A stretch of 64,000 nt of DNA from contig JACPYP010000002.1 in the NCBI GenBank assembly GCA_016195985.1, forward strand, positions 1 to 64,000, written 5' to 3'. Under the pieces are notes generated by a model. That model did not search any database, was not told where the DNA came from, and worked only from the letters and a program-made list of their open reading frames with translations. The position numbers and the translations under genes were made by a program. This document shows positions 55,040 through 64,000 of this stretch, piece by piece. The stretch is from Acidobacteriota bacterium (lineage in GTDB: Bacteria > Acidobacteriota > Holophagae > Holophagales > Holophagaceae). Within the stretch, counting starts at the first letter, position 1; the number at the start of each line of letters is the position of its first letter.

Positions 55040-55546
55040 ATGCTGAAGGGACGGGAGCGGCACGGCGTCGGCGAGGTCATCGCCGTGGACCGTAACTATG
55101 TCCCGATGCAGGAAGTCAGCCGCCGCCGCGCCCTTTGCGCCGTCGTGTCCGGGCGCGCACATGTGTTGAACCCCGTCACCTTCGAACGGCACGGCAACCT
55201 GGAAGGGCGCCTCGATCTGATCATCTTCCCCCATGCCCAGGCCTGCAGCGATTCCAAACTGCTGCTGGGGCGGCTGGAACGCAGGGTCCTGCGTCGGGAT
55301 CAGTACCTTTGCCAGTACGAAGGGTGCCATCGCAAGGCCACCACGGTCGACCACGTGGTGCCCCTCTGCCAGGGCGGCGCCACCTCCTGGCAGAACCTGG
55401 TGGGCTGCTGCCTCTCCTGCAACCAGGCCAAGGGCGGCCGCACGCCGGACCAGGCGGGCATGGTGCTGAAGCGCCAGCCCAAGGGGCCCCGCGCGCATCT
55501 CTTCGAACAGTTCGAGCAGCTGTTGAAGCGGGCCAGCGCCGCCTAA
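55040..55546 (+). CDS. HNH endonuclease domain protein
   Basis: A 168-residue protein with a C-terminal HNH nuclease module: CQYEGCHRKATTVDHVVPLCQGG with the catalytic His, and NLVGCCLSCNQAKGGRT with zinc cysteines. The N-terminal part (VIAVDRNYVPMQEVSRRRAL, GRAHVLNP) is the common partner in single-domain HNH proteins found across bacteria, not a restriction cluster. The role is unknown. It is convergent with pabB; the stop codons overlap (TAA and TAG on opposite strands). Confidence 0.87.
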   Translation: MLKGRERHGVGEVIAVDRNYVPMQEVSRRRALCAVVSGRAHVLNPVTFERHGNLEGRLDLIIFPHAQACSDSKLLLGRLERRVLRRDQYLCQYEGCHRKATTVDHVVPLCQGGATSWQNLVGCCLSCNQAKGGRTPDQAGMVLKRQPKGPRAHLFEQFEQLLKRASAA

Positions 55547-56826
55547 TCTCCGGTTAATGCGCGGGTCTTCAGGTGGAGTTCCTGCCATTCGCGGTCCGGG
55601 TCGCTGCGCCGGGTGATGCCGCCGCCGGTCCAATAGGTGATGCGTTCCGCTTCGATTTGCGCGGTGCGGATGGGCAGGGCCAGGTCCAGGTCGCCGTTGG
55701 GGGCGATCCATCCCAAGGCGCCGCAGTAGAATCCTCTGGGCGCGGCTTCGGCTTCTGCCAGGTGGCGACACACCGCATGCTTTGGCGCGCCGGTGACACT
55801 GCCGCCGGGCAACACCGCCCGCAGCAGACCGGCCAATCCCAGCCCGGGCTTTGCCGTGGCTTCCACGGTGCTGACCAAGTGCTGGACAGTGGGGTAGGGT
55901 TCCACGGCCATGGGCCGGACCACCTGCACCGAACCGGCCCGGGCGACGCGGCCCAGGTCGTTGCGGACCAGATCCAGAATCATGGTGTGCTCGGCGCGCT
56001 CCTTGGGATCGGCCGCCAGGGCCTCCGCCGCGGCGGCATCCCGTCCGGGATTTCCGGTGAGAGGCGCGCTTCCCTTGATGGGTTGGGACCAGATCCGGTC
56101 CCCGCGGCGGGCCAGCAGGCGTTCCATGCTGAGGCTGAGGAGATGGAGCCCGCCGAGGTCGAGAAGGGCGCCGAAAGGGGGGCGGGCCCGGTCGAAACAG
56201 GAGAGGGCGAGGGCAGCCGGATCGCCGCTCAACCGCCCCTGGAAGGGCACGCACAGGTTGGCCACGTAGAAGCCGCCCTCCAGGATGCGGGTCCGGATGG
56301 CTTCAACGGCCGATCGGTGTCGGGAGGCCCCCCAGGCCGGCGACAGATCCAGGGCGGCGCCGTCCGGGGCGCGGGCAGGCGACAGGCGGGCGAGCCAGGC
56401 CGCCGGGTCGGGGGGAATGGCGCTCCAGGACCAAAGCTCGGCGGCTCCGTCCTTCACGCGCAGGGCCTCCCGCAAACCCACCCAATGCTGGCCCAGCTGG
56501 CCCTCCGGGACGGGTTTCCTGGGCAGGCCCCCCTCGTCGCAGGCGAGTTCGAAGGAAGCCGCGCCCACCCAGGGAAAGGGATGGGATGGAATGACCGCTT
56601 CCAGGGCCTCCCAGGGGGATCCGGGCCAATCCTCTCTGTTCAGGGAGGTGGCCCAGGCCTCTCCGGCCCAGGTGGTCCGCAAAGTCTCCCCCGGGAGCCC
56701 CAGCAGGTCTTCACCGGTGCCCCCGTCGTGCAGCCAGACGGCTCCCTCGCGCAGCAGCCCCTGGGCGCAGGCAGGCCAATGGCTTGGAAGGGGGAAGGGC
56801 AGGCGATGCCTGGGCTCGAGGTCCAT
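55543..56826 (-). CDS. pabB: Aminodeoxychorismate synthase component I-like protein
   Basis: Makes aminodeoxychorismate from chorismate and ammonia on the way to p-aminobenzoate and folate. The 427-residue chorismate-binding enzyme has SFELACDEGGLPRK, WSQPIKGSAPL with the catalytic Lys, MILDLVRNDLGRV, YPTVQHLVSTVEA and GSVTGAPKHAV. The C-terminus TGGGITRRSDPDREWQE is typical. It differs from anthranilate synthase by the IKG motif. The ATG 56826 has a weak site. The glutamine amidotransferase PabA and PabC are not nearby. Confidence 0.9.
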   Translation of the reverse strand: MDLEPRHRLPFPLPSHWPACAQGLLREGAVWLHDGGTGEDLLGLPGETLRTTWAGEAWATSLNREDWPGSPWEALEAVIPSHPFPWVGAASFELACDEGGLPRKPVPEGQLGQHWVGLREALRVKDGAAELWSWSAIPPDPAAWLARLSPARAPDGAALDLSPAWGASRHRSAVEAIRTRILEGGFYVANLCVPFQGRLSGDPAALALSCFDRARPPFGALLDLGGLHLLSLSMERLLARRGDRIWSQPIKGSAPLTGNPGRDAAAAEALAADPKERAEHTMILDLVRNDLGRVARAGSVQVVRPMAVEPYPTVQHLVSTVEATAKPGLGLAGLLRAVLPGGSVTGAPKHAVCRHLAEAEAAPRGFYCGALGWIAPNGDLDLALPIRTAQIEAERITYWTGGGITRRSDPDREWQELHLKTRALTGD

Positions 56827-56859
56827 CCACCCATGATCCCATTGGACCGGAATATAAGT

Positions 56860-56969
56860 CCAAGAGACTAAAGATGAAAAAGTTGGCGCTACAAGATTGT
56901 TGTATTGTGACAAATAATGAACAAAAAATGATCTTTTCTTTTTTCTTTTTTCAACCTAGTCTCTTTGCC
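56860..56969 (+). promoter_or_regulatory. AT-rich leader with pyrimidine tract upstream of pepA
   Basis: Between pabB and pepA lies a roughly 110-base island much lower in GC than the rest of the window. It includes GTTGTATTGTGACAAATAATG and a run of pyrimidines (CTTTTCTTTTTTCTTTTTTC) shortly before AGGAGG. It probably holds promoters for both genes, but I cannot assign -35/-10 elements with confidence. The pyrimidine tract could act in the pepA leader. Confidence 0.5.
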
Positions 56970-56983
56970 CAGGAGGAACTCCT

Positions 56984-58456
<1,473 letters not shown>

Positions 58457-58478
58457 TGGTTCCATCCATCCATGGCCG

Positions 58479-58507
58479 AAGGGGGGGGGACTGCCCCCCC
58501 TTTTTTT
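58479..58507 (+). terminator. Rho-independent terminator after pepA
   Basis: A run of nine G (58481-58489) pairs with C (58494-58500) around ACTGC and is followed by seven T (58501-58507). It stands 23 bases past the pepA stop. Confidence 0.8.
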
Positions 58508-58529
58508 CAAATGGATGGAGATGTCCCTC

Positions 58530-58559
58530 TTGACCGCGGGGCCAGGATGGGGATTTATT
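58530..58559 (+). promoter_or_regulatory. Candidate promoter of the HU/IHF gene
   Basis: TTGACC (58530-58535) and TTTATT (58554-58559) are 18 bases apart and lie 47 bases upstream of the HU-like ATG at 58607. Five of six -35 and four of six -10 positions fit sigma70. It follows the pepA terminator, as expected for a new transcript. Confidence 0.45.
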
Positions 58560-58606
58560 GAGGACTGCCCTCTCATCACCCAAGCCCCCCACCCCCCGGA
58601 GTTCCC

Positions 58607-58903
58607 ATGGAAGCGATGGAAACCCTCACCAAGGCTGACCTGTCCCGGCACCTGATGGAACGCCTTGAACTGGGCAAGAAGGATGCTGATCTCCTGGTGA
58701 ATACCTTCCTGGAGAGCATCATTGAATCCCTTAAGACTGGAGAAGGCGTGGAACTGCGCGGCTTCGGCAGCTTCCGCCTGCGGGACCGCCGGGCCCGCCA
58801 GGGCCGCAACCCCCGCAGCGGCGAGAGCATCCAGGTCCCGCCCAAGCGGGTGGTCTATTTCAAGCTGGGCAAAGAGCTTCGCAGCAAACTCATCGACGAC
58901 TGA
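58607..58903 (+). CDS. HU/IHF-family DNA-binding protein
   Basis: A 98-residue nucleoid protein that bends DNA as a dimer. It has LTKADLSRHLMERLELGKKDADLLV for the helical dimer base, and GFGSFRLRDRRARQGRNPRSGE with the beta arm and conserved Pro-Arg, ending KVV-type strands (PKRVVYFKLGKELR). It is closest to IHF beta/HU. GGAG is placed for ATG 58607; ATG 58616 is an alternative. The gene lies upstream of the CsgG-like gene. Confidence 0.93.
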   Translation: MEAMETLTKADLSRHLMERLELGKKDADLLVNTFLESIIESLKTGEGVELRGFGSFRLRDRRARQGRNPRSGESIQVPPKRVVYFKLGKELRSKLIDD

Positions 58904-58929
58904 ATCCTGGGCATCGATAAGGAGTCCTC

Positions 58930-59667
58930 ATGCGCCTTTCCAAATTGCTCCTCTCCTTGATGGCGGCGCTGGCCATCGCCGTGCCGGGCTTCGCGCAGAA
59001 GAAGCTCTCGAAGGAGGAGAAGGCCAAGCTGCCCCGCATCGCCATCCTTGAGTTCAAGTCCGCGCCGGACGCTTGGCACGGTTGGCACCACGGTGGATGG
59101 GGCAACCAGATGAGCACCATCTCGAACCAGCTCCGCGACCTCTTCACCACGGAGATCGTGGAGAAGGGCAAGAACAAGCTCCGGGTGGTCGAGCGCGAGC
59201 GGCTCAACGAGATCCGCGACGAGCTGCACTTCCAGCAGAGCGGTGAAGTGGATACGGCCACGGTCCAGAAGATCGGAAAACTGCTGGGCGTGAAGTACGT
59301 GATGACCGGCAAGGTCACCCGCTTCGCCTACAAGGAGGGCGGGTTCAGCTCCGGCTGGGGCGTGGGCGCCCTGGTCAGCAAGGTCACGGGCGACGGCATG
59401 GCCGGTGCCGTGGCGGGCAGCGTGAACGTCAAGAAGGCCTCTTTCACCGGTCGTCTCGACATCCGCCTGATCGAGGTGGAAACCGGCGAAGTGCTGGGGG
59501 CCTGGAAGGATGAGGACAAGGTGGACAACACCTCCGTGAAGGTGGCCGGCACCGGCGGCGACGTGCAGTACGACGAAGAGCTGGTGAACAAGGTGTTCGA
59601 GCCCGTCGTGGCGCGCATCACCCCCAAGCTGCTCCGGGCCACGGTCGCGGCCAACGAGGACGAGTAG
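58930..59667 (+). CDS. CsgG-like secreted protein
   Basis: A 245-residue exported protein related to the CsgG/HfaB fold, which forms outer-membrane curli pores. A signal peptide (1-22, ending PGFAQ) lacks a lipobox Cys, unlike true CsgG. PRIAILEFKS, NQLRDLFTTEIVEKG, LRVVERERLNEI, VKYVMTGKVTRFAYKEGG and FTGRLDIRLIEVETGEVL follow the family. No curli subunit genes are present. AGGAG precedes the ATG, 27 bases after the HU stop. A terminator follows. Confidence 0.82.
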   Translation: MRLSKLLLSLMAALAIAVPGFAQKKLSKEEKAKLPRIAILEFKSAPDAWHGWHHGGWGNQMSTISNQLRDLFTTEIVEKGKNKLRVVERERLNEIRDELHFQQSGEVDTATVQKIGKLLGVKYVMTGKVTRFAYKEGGFSSGWGVGALVSKVTGDGMAGAVAGSVNVKKASFTGRLDIRLIEVETGEVLGAWKDEDKVDNTSVKVAGTGGDVQYDEELVNKVFEPVVARITPKLLRATVAANEDE

Positions 59668-59685
59668 TCCGTTCAGGTTTCGTGC

Positions 59686-59716
59686 GCCGAGGGCCCTTCG
59701 GGGCCCTTGGCGTTTT
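59686..59716 (+). terminator. Rho-independent terminator after the CsgG-like gene
   Basis: An 11-bp stem (59686-59696 with 59701-59711, one G-U pair) with a TTCG tetraloop is followed by GTTTT. It lies 18 bases past the stop and ends nine bases before the convergent hydrolase stop. Confidence 0.85.
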
Positions 59717-59725
59717 CGGATGCGG

Positions 59726-60676
59726 TCAGGGGAACCAGCGGTCCACGGCGGTACGGATGGTCGCGGCGTAGTCGGGCCCCAGGACGTCCGCGCAGTGGAG
59801 ATGCCAGGTGGAGACCTCCACCACTTGGCCGGTCTGGAATTTCGCCGCCAGGACCCGCTGGACGGCAGGAGGGGCGAGGCGGTCCTGGGTGGCCAGGAAG
59901 CAAAGGCTGGGGGTGGCCAGTTGGAGGTGGTCGAGGCGCTGGACCAGATCGGTATCCTCGGGCCGGTAGCGCCCCAGGTGTCCGGCCGCGAAGGCCGCGG
60001 CGGCGCCGATGGGCGGGGCCAGCACGTGCCACCAGCGATCCTCGGGGCCACGCACCAGGCGCTCCGCGAAGCTGCGGCTGCTGGCGGGAGCACCCTCCCA
60101 GATGATGCCCGCCAGGGGGCCCTTGCCTTCACGCTCCAGTTCCGCCAGGGCCAGCAGGCCCACGGAGGCCCCCAGGCTGCGGCCCAGGAGGAGGATGCGC
60201 CGGCGGGGCACGCCGGAAGCCTCCAGGTGATGCACCATGCGGACCACGTCCCTGGATTCCAGGACACCGAAGGTGACCGCCGGAACCGGCCCTCCCTGGC
60301 GCATGGCGTCATCCCGGCGGCGGTAGGTGAAGATGGCCGCATCCAGCCGTGGGAACCACTTGAGGGCGGGGCTGGTGCCCCAGCGGTCGTCGCCGAACCC
60401 GTGGAGGAGCAGCACCACGCCGGGAGAGGGCGCCGGCCGGGCGAGCCGCCACAGCTGCAGGCCGTCCACTTCCTCGTGGGACCAGCGGCCTCCGGGATCT
60501 CCGTCCTGGCCCTTGGCCAGGTCCTCGTAGGTCCCTTGCACCCGTGCCAGGGGCTGGGGGCGGTAGAAGGGCGGATCCACCAGTTCGCGGGCCACGGCCC
60601 TGGTTTTCCAAGCCATGAAGCCGGCGGTTCCCAGGAGGGGCGCCAAACTCAGGGAAATCCCAATGGCGCGCTTCAC
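59726..60676 (-). CDS. Alpha/beta hydrolase with N-terminal membrane anchor
   Basis: A 316-residue hydrolase. An N-terminal hydrophobic segment (about 4-22) may anchor it. The alpha/beta fold shows an oxyanion region LLLHGFGDDRWG, the nucleophile elbow LLGRSLGASVGLL (Ser), the acid in LATQDRLAPP and the general base probably His in STWHLHCAD. Substrate is unknown. The GTG 60676 overlaps the ferredoxin stop (GTGA). The much longer in-frame extension upstream runs through the ferredoxin gene and is spurious. Confidence 0.85.
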   Translation of the reverse strand: MKRAIGISLSLAPLLGTAGFMAWKTRAVARELVDPPFYRPQPLARVQGTYEDLAKGQDGDPGGRWSHEEVDGLQLWRLARPAPSPGVVLLLHGFGDDRWGTSPALKWFPRLDAAIFTYRRRDDAMRQGGPVPAVTFGVLESRDVVRMVHHLEASGVPRRRILLLGRSLGASVGLLALAELEREGKGPLAGIIWEGAPASSRSFAERLVRGPEDRWWHVLAPPIGAAAAFAAGHLGRYRPEDTDLVQRLDHLQLATPSLCFLATQDRLAPPAVQRVLAAKFQTGQVVEVSTWHLHCADVLGPDYAATIRTAVDRWFP

Positions 60677-60966
60677 CAGTACCCCGTCGTGACCAGGAGG
60701 CCGCCGGTGGAGGGTCCGGTCACGCACTGGCAGCCAAGGCGCTGGGCGGGCTCCGCTCCGTTGCGTTCGAGCACGTCCCGCTCGTGCGGATCGGGGGGAG
60801 GGAGGTGCTCCAGGCCCTGCAGGATGGTCAGGACGCATTTCCCGCACGCGCCCCGCCCGGAGCAGGCCGAAGCCACGGGCAGGCCTTCAGCCAGGCACTG
60901 GGCCATCAGGGTGCCCCGTCCCGAAAGGATGTGGTCCCGCTGGCGGGTCCGGGCCACCACGGCCAT
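60673..60966 (-). CDS. 2Fe-2S ferredoxin
   Basis: A 97-residue plant-type ferredoxin with the cluster motif ACSGRGACGKC and a distal Cys in RLGCQC. It is probably cytoplasmic, with no signal. It is coupled to the hydrolase gene downstream by GTGA. A physiological redox partner is unknown. Confidence 0.92.
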   Translation of the reverse strand: MAVVARTRQRDHILSGRGTLMAQCLAEGLPVASACSGRGACGKCVLTILQGLEHLPPPDPHERDVLERNGAEPAQRLGCQCVTGPSTGGLLVTTGYW

Positions 60967-60968
60967 GG

Positions 60969-61406
60969 CTACTTATGCAGGGTCGCGGTCACGCCGGGCA
61001 GGCCTTCGGCGGTGGGCAGGGGATCGGGTTTTCCGTAGAGCACTGCGTCCAGGCGCTGGGTGAGGGTGACCTGGTAGATGCCTTTGTCCGCGGGCAGATC
61101 CAGCTCGCCTTGATCGGGGCTGAAGGTCTCCCGCTGGCTCGTGAGGAAGAACCGGTGCTTGCCGGTGCTCAGGCCCTGGATCTGGAGGCTGATGCCGCCC
61201 TTGTCCGTCTGCTGGACTGGGATGCGGGCGCCGTCCAGGTTCAGCTCCACGGGTCCGCGGACGGGACGGGTGAAGCGGAAGACCACCGATCCCGCCGGGA
61301 CTGGGTGCTTGGGCGTCAAGGGCACTTTGCTGCAGCCCACGGTCAACGCGGCGGTCATCGCGGCGCCCAACAGCACCAAGGCAGATAGAGCGGGGTGGAA
61401 CTTCAT
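60969..61406 (-). CDS. Putative lipoprotein, unknown function
   Basis: A 145-residue exported protein. The hydrophobic signal ends in a lipobox-like TVGC (Cys25). The mature part is beta-rich (SVVFRFTRPVRGPVELNLDGARIPV, GKHRFFLTSQRETF, GIYQVTLTQRLDAVLYG), like a small immunoglobulin-type or PEGA-like fold. No known family is assigned. It is two bases from the ferredoxin start, so the three genes 61406-59726 probably form an operon. Confidence 0.75.
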   Translation of the reverse strand: MKFHPALSALVLLGAAMTAALTVGCSKVPLTPKHPVPAGSVVFRFTRPVRGPVELNLDGARIPVQQTDKGGISLQIQGLSTGKHRFFLTSQRETFSPDQGELDLPADKGIYQVTLTQRLDAVLYGKPDPLPTAEGLPGVTATLHK

Positions 61407-61452
61407 GAACCCTCCGGGACTTCCATCATATGCGATGAAGGCCCGCGAGGTC

Positions 61453-61944
61453 TCACCTGCGCTGGAGGAGCACCACGGCCTGGGCCGCCAGCCCTTCGCC
61501 GCGGCCGGTGAAGCCGAGCTTTTCCGTGGTGGTGGCCTTCACGTTCAGATCTTCCCCGGCTAGGCCGAGCAGGGGCGCCACCCGGTCCCGCATGCGCTGC
61601 CGGTGGGGGCCGATCTTGGGGCGTTCGCCGATCAGGCACACGTCCGCATTCACCACCCGCCAGCCACGGGAGATCAGGTCGGCCATGACGCGCTCCAGCA
61701 GCCGGGCGGAATCCGCCCCCTTGTAGGCGTCGTCGGTGTCGGGAAAATGCTGGCCGATGTCTCCGAGGCCCGCGGCCCCCAGCAGGGCGTCCATGAGGGC
61801 GTGCAGCATCACGTCGGCGTCGCTGTGGCCAGCCAAACCGCGGTCATGGGGGATCTCGCAGCCCATGAGGACGAGCGCCCGGCCGTCTTCGGGCCGGGCG
61901 AAGCGGTGCACGTCGAACCCTTGGCCGATGCGGCAGCCGGTCAT
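61453..61944 (-). CDS. ispF: 2-C-methyl-D-erythritol 2,4-cyclodiphosphate synthase
   Basis: Cyclises CDP-ME-2P in the MEP isoprenoid pathway. The 163-residue enzyme shows IGQGFDVHRF (zinc Asp10 and His12), GLAGHSDADVMLHALMDALLGA with the third zinc His, DIGQHFPDTD and KATTTEKLGFTGRGEG. The start overlaps the upstream kinase stop (ATGA). ispD, often next to it, is absent here. Confidence 0.96.
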   Translation of the reverse strand: MTGCRIGQGFDVHRFARPEDGRALVLMGCEIPHDRGLAGHSDADVMLHALMDALLGAAGLGDIGQHFPDTDDAYKGADSARLLERVMADLISRGWRVVNADVCLIGERPKIGPHRQRMRDRVAPLLGLAGEDLNVKATTTEKLGFTGRGEGLAAQAVVLLQRR

Positions 61945-63467
61945 GCGCCCTCGCCGCCCAGCACCCGGTGGTTTCCGGTGGATTCGTCCGAGATCTTGTA
62001 GGCGCCGGTGATGGCATGTTCCGGCAGGGTGATGATGACTTCCGTGCCCTGACCCTCCTCGCTGATGAATTCGAGGGTTCCTCCGTGCTCTTCGACGATC
62101 TTCTTCACGGTGGCCATGCCCAGGCCGGTGCCCTTTTTCTTCCCGTAGCTGAAGAAGGGTTCGAAGATCCGCTTCATCACCTTGCGAGGAATGCCCCGGC
62201 CCCGGTCCTTCACGCGGATCTGGGCGGCGCCGGTGACCTGGCTCCAGGACACGATCACTTCGCCGGTCATGTCCGTGGTGGCATCCAAGGCGTTGGCCAT
62301 GATGTTTTCCATGACGCGGGTGAAGCGCCCCGGATCCAGCTTGACCAGGCACTTGGGCCCCTCGGCGCGGAGCTGCACGCCCAGTTCCGCCGCGCGGGGA
62401 ACCATGGGTTCCAGGATGGCCTCGAGAAAGAGCTGAAGGTCCACGGTCTCGCGGTTGGGTTCGCGCACCTTGGCGAAGTCCAGCACATCCTGGCTCAGGT
62501 GGGTCAACCGGTCCACGCATTCCAGGATCTTCTGGCTGTGGTGGCGGACTTTGTGGTCCTCGGTGGAGAGTTCCAGCAGATCCGCATGGCCGCGCAGGAC
62601 GAAGAGCCCGTTCTTGAAGTCGTGCACGATGGAGCTGGCCACCTGGCCCACGGTGGCCAGCACGTGGCTGCGCAGGTTTTCTTCGGAGAGCCGGGTGCGC
62701 TCGATGGCGATGGCGCACAGGGCGACGATGGCCTCGAAGGTTTCCCGGTCCGGCGGTTCGGTGATGGGGCGGCGGCTGTCCAGATAGACCACGCCGAGGC
62801 GCTTTCCCTGAAGCAGCAGGGGCAGGCAGAGGATGGTCTTCAGCTCCAGCCGCTGGATGGAAAGGTGGTTCATCAGGTGGTGTTCGTCGGCCACGTTGAG
62901 GATCCAAATGGGATCCCCCGTTTCGAACACTTTGTGGACGCTGGAGAGCGACACCTGGATGCTGCCTTCCAGCTCCTTGCCCAGGTTGCGCTGCACCCGG
63001 GTCTGGAGCTCGCCATCCTCCAGCAACATGAGGAAGCCGCGATCGGTTCCGGAGATGGAAAGGAGCTTGTCCAGGGACTGCTCCAGCAGGTCCTCGAGAT
63101 CCACTTCTTCGGCCAGCAGCTGGGCGGTTTCCAGGATGGCCTGGAGGTGCAATTCGGAACTCGTCTGGTCGAGGCTGAGCAGGGTCAGCGTGTAGGCGCC
63201 GTCCGCCAGGCGGAGCGGCGTTCCCGGCTCCCAGGCCACGCGTCCCAGCTGCTGGTCCTTGTAGAAACTGCCGTGGGTGGTTTGCAGGTCCTCGGCCCAC
63301 CAGACGTCATCGCGGAGTTCCAGGCGCATGTGGTTGCGGCTGATCATGCTGTCCGAAAGCACCACGTCGCAAAGGCTCTGCCGGCCCAAGGTGACAGACC
63401 GGGTGAGGGGCACGCTGCGCTCGAAGCCGTGCCTGTCTCTGATCAACAGCTGGTAGCGCTGGGCCAC
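61941..63467 (-). CDS. FHA-GAF histidine kinase
   Basis: A 508-residue soluble signalling protein. An N-terminal FHA domain (about 2-95) has [14 protein letters not shown] and [11 protein letters not shown] for phospho-threonine binding. A GAF domain (about 115-275) has a linker [15 protein letters not shown]. The HisKA helix contains [12 protein letters not shown] and the HATPase contains [12 protein letters not shown] and [14 protein letters not shown]. There is no membrane segment. It could link Ser/Thr kinases to two-component signalling. I choose GTG 63467, a few bases after GAGAG. Longer frames upstream run opposite to ruvB. Confidence 0.87.
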   Translation of the reverse strand: MAQRYQLLIRDRHGFERSVPLTRSVTLGRQSLCDVVLSDSMISRNHMRLELRDDVWWAEDLQTTHGSFYKDQQLGRVAWEPGTPLRLADGAYTLTLLSLDQTSSELHLQAILETAQLLAEEVDLEDLLEQSLDKLLSISGTDRGFLMLLEDGELQTRVQRNLGKELEGSIQVSLSSVHKVFETGDPIWILNVADEHHLMNHLSIQRLELKTILCLPLLLQGKRLGVVYLDSRRPITEPPDRETFEAIVALCAIAIERTRLSEENLRSHVLATVGQVASSIVHDFKNGLFVLRGHADLLELSTEDHKVRHHSQKILECVDRLTHLSQDVLDFAKVREPNRETVDLQLFLEAILEPMVPRAAELGVQLRAEGPKCLVKLDPGRFTRVMENIMANALDATTDMTGEVIVSWSQVTGAAQIRVKDRGRGIPRKVMKRIFEPFFSYGKKKGTGLGMATVKKIVEEHGGTLEFISEEGQGTEVIITLPEHAITGAYKISDESTGNHRVLGGEGA

Positions 63468-63573
63468 AGCATCTCTCGCGAAGGGGGAGGGAATCGGGGT
63501 TGGACTGCGTGAACCCAAGATTATCCGCCCACTGGCTGGACACAAGTGGAAGTCCCGTGAGGGAATAGGAGTC

Positions 63574-64000
63574 ATGCACCGACACCCCGACCTCGATCCC
63601 ACCGATGATTCTGAGGATCCAGCCGAATACTCATTGCGGCCGCAGAGGCTCCAGGAATATATCGGCCAGGAGAAGGTGAAGGCCCGGCTGGAGATCGCCC
63701 TCCAGGCCGCCACCCGGCGGGGGGAGGTCATGGACCACGTGCTGCTGTTCGGCCCCCCGGGCCTCGGAAAGACCACCCTGGCCCACGTGCTGGCCAACGA
63801 AATGGGCGCGCCCTGCAAGGTGATCCAGGCGCCTGCGCTGGAGAAGAAAGGCGATCTGGCGGCCATCCTCACCAATCTGGAGGCCGGCGAATTCCTCTTC
63901 ATCGATGAGATCCACCGCCTGTCCGCGCCCATCGAGGAACTGCTTTACGCGGCCATGGAGGACCGGAAACTCGACATCCTCATCGGCCAGGGACCCAGCG
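63574..64000 (+). CDS. ruvB: Holliday junction branch-migration ATPase RuvB (partial, runs off the window)
   Basis: The first 142 codons of RuvB, the AAA+ motor that drives Holliday junction migration with RuvA and RuvC. Visible are an acidic N-terminus, [20 protein letters not shown], Walker [10 protein letters not shown] and Walker [16 protein letters not shown] precedes the ATG. It is divergent from the kinase across about 106 bases. ruvA and ruvC are not adjacent. Confidence 0.96.
   Translation, partial: MHRHPDLDPTDDSEDPAEYSLRPQRLQEYIGQEKVKARLEIALQAATRRGEVMDHVLLFGPPGLGKTTLAHVLANEMGAPCKVIQAPALEKKGDLAAILTNLEAGEFLFIDEIHRLSAPIEELLYAAMEDRKLDILIGQGPS

Overview
The window is a GC-rich, gene-dense stretch of bacterial chromosome. 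It is core-genome in character: I see no prophage, insertion sequence, CRISPR array, rRNA or tRNA. The content suggests a motile diderm bacterium: a flagellar export gate cluster, OmpA and lipoproteins, a Kdo-kinase-like protein, a DUF5916 protein, CsgG-like and BlaR1-tail-like proteins, and bacillithiol biosynthesis genes in a Gram-negative setting. That combination fits Acidobacteriota, most likely Holophagae (Geothrix or Holophaga type). The taxonomic call is inference from gene content, not a measured result.

Layout. 1-2500: a biotin carboxylase/biotin carrier pair (accC-accB), with partial direct duplications at both ends. 2767-7825: ompA, mscL with an extra C-terminal zinc ribbon, ileS-lspA. 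7891-9836: DUF1028 and DUF1684 proteins. 9853-15246 (minus): DUF5916 outer-membrane protein, heptad-repeat lipoprotein, OmpR-type regulator and heavy-metal-type sensor kinase. 15379-19571 (minus): receiver-kinase protein, YchJ, a small membrane protein, urocanate hydratase. 19623-23843: redox block (ferredoxin/metallo-beta-lactamase fusion, aldo-keto reductase, nitroreductase, thioredoxin, flavodoxin-like reductase) facing a divergent HxlR regulator. 23833-27975 (minus): molybdenum hydroxylase small and large subunits, XdhC and a MobA-like nucleotidyltransferase. 28075-34914: NTF2-like protein, fliO-fliP-fliQ-fliR-flhB, a receiver/SHOCT regulator and a TPR protein. 34966-37633: periplasmic cyclophilin, Kdo-kinase-like protein, orphan DUF2344 protein.

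37625-45746 (minus) is a tightly packed bshC-bshB1-tilS-ftsH-folP-glmM-ftsW array. It joins bacillithiol synthesis, tRNA-Ile lysidine formation, membrane proteolysis, folate, amino-sugar and septum/peptidoglycan genes. 45824-48388: two membrane or unknown proteins, a dispersed repeat, a tiny basic protein and a STAS protein. 48501-55546: aldehyde dehydrogenase, small unknown protein, pta-purN, nnrD/E-tsaE-rmuC, HNH endonuclease. 55543-61944: pabB, pepA, an HU/IHF protein, CsgG-like protein, alpha/beta hydrolase-ferredoxin pair, lipoprotein, ispF. 61941-64000: FHA-GAF histidine kinase and the 5' part of ruvB, divergent from it.

Start codons are often GTG and occasionally TTG, and many neighbours overlap as ATGA or GTGA, implying widespread translational coupling. 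Most intergenic gaps are under 200 bases. The larger ones hold decayed duplications or imperfect palindromic repeats. The most unusual items are the double-ended accC/accB duplication, two copies of a roughly 130-160 bp CACGAAGG-type element 31 kb apart, the zinc-ribbon MscL, the lipoprotein/two-component cluster and the orphan DUF2344 protein. I found no convincing wholly new multi-gene system.
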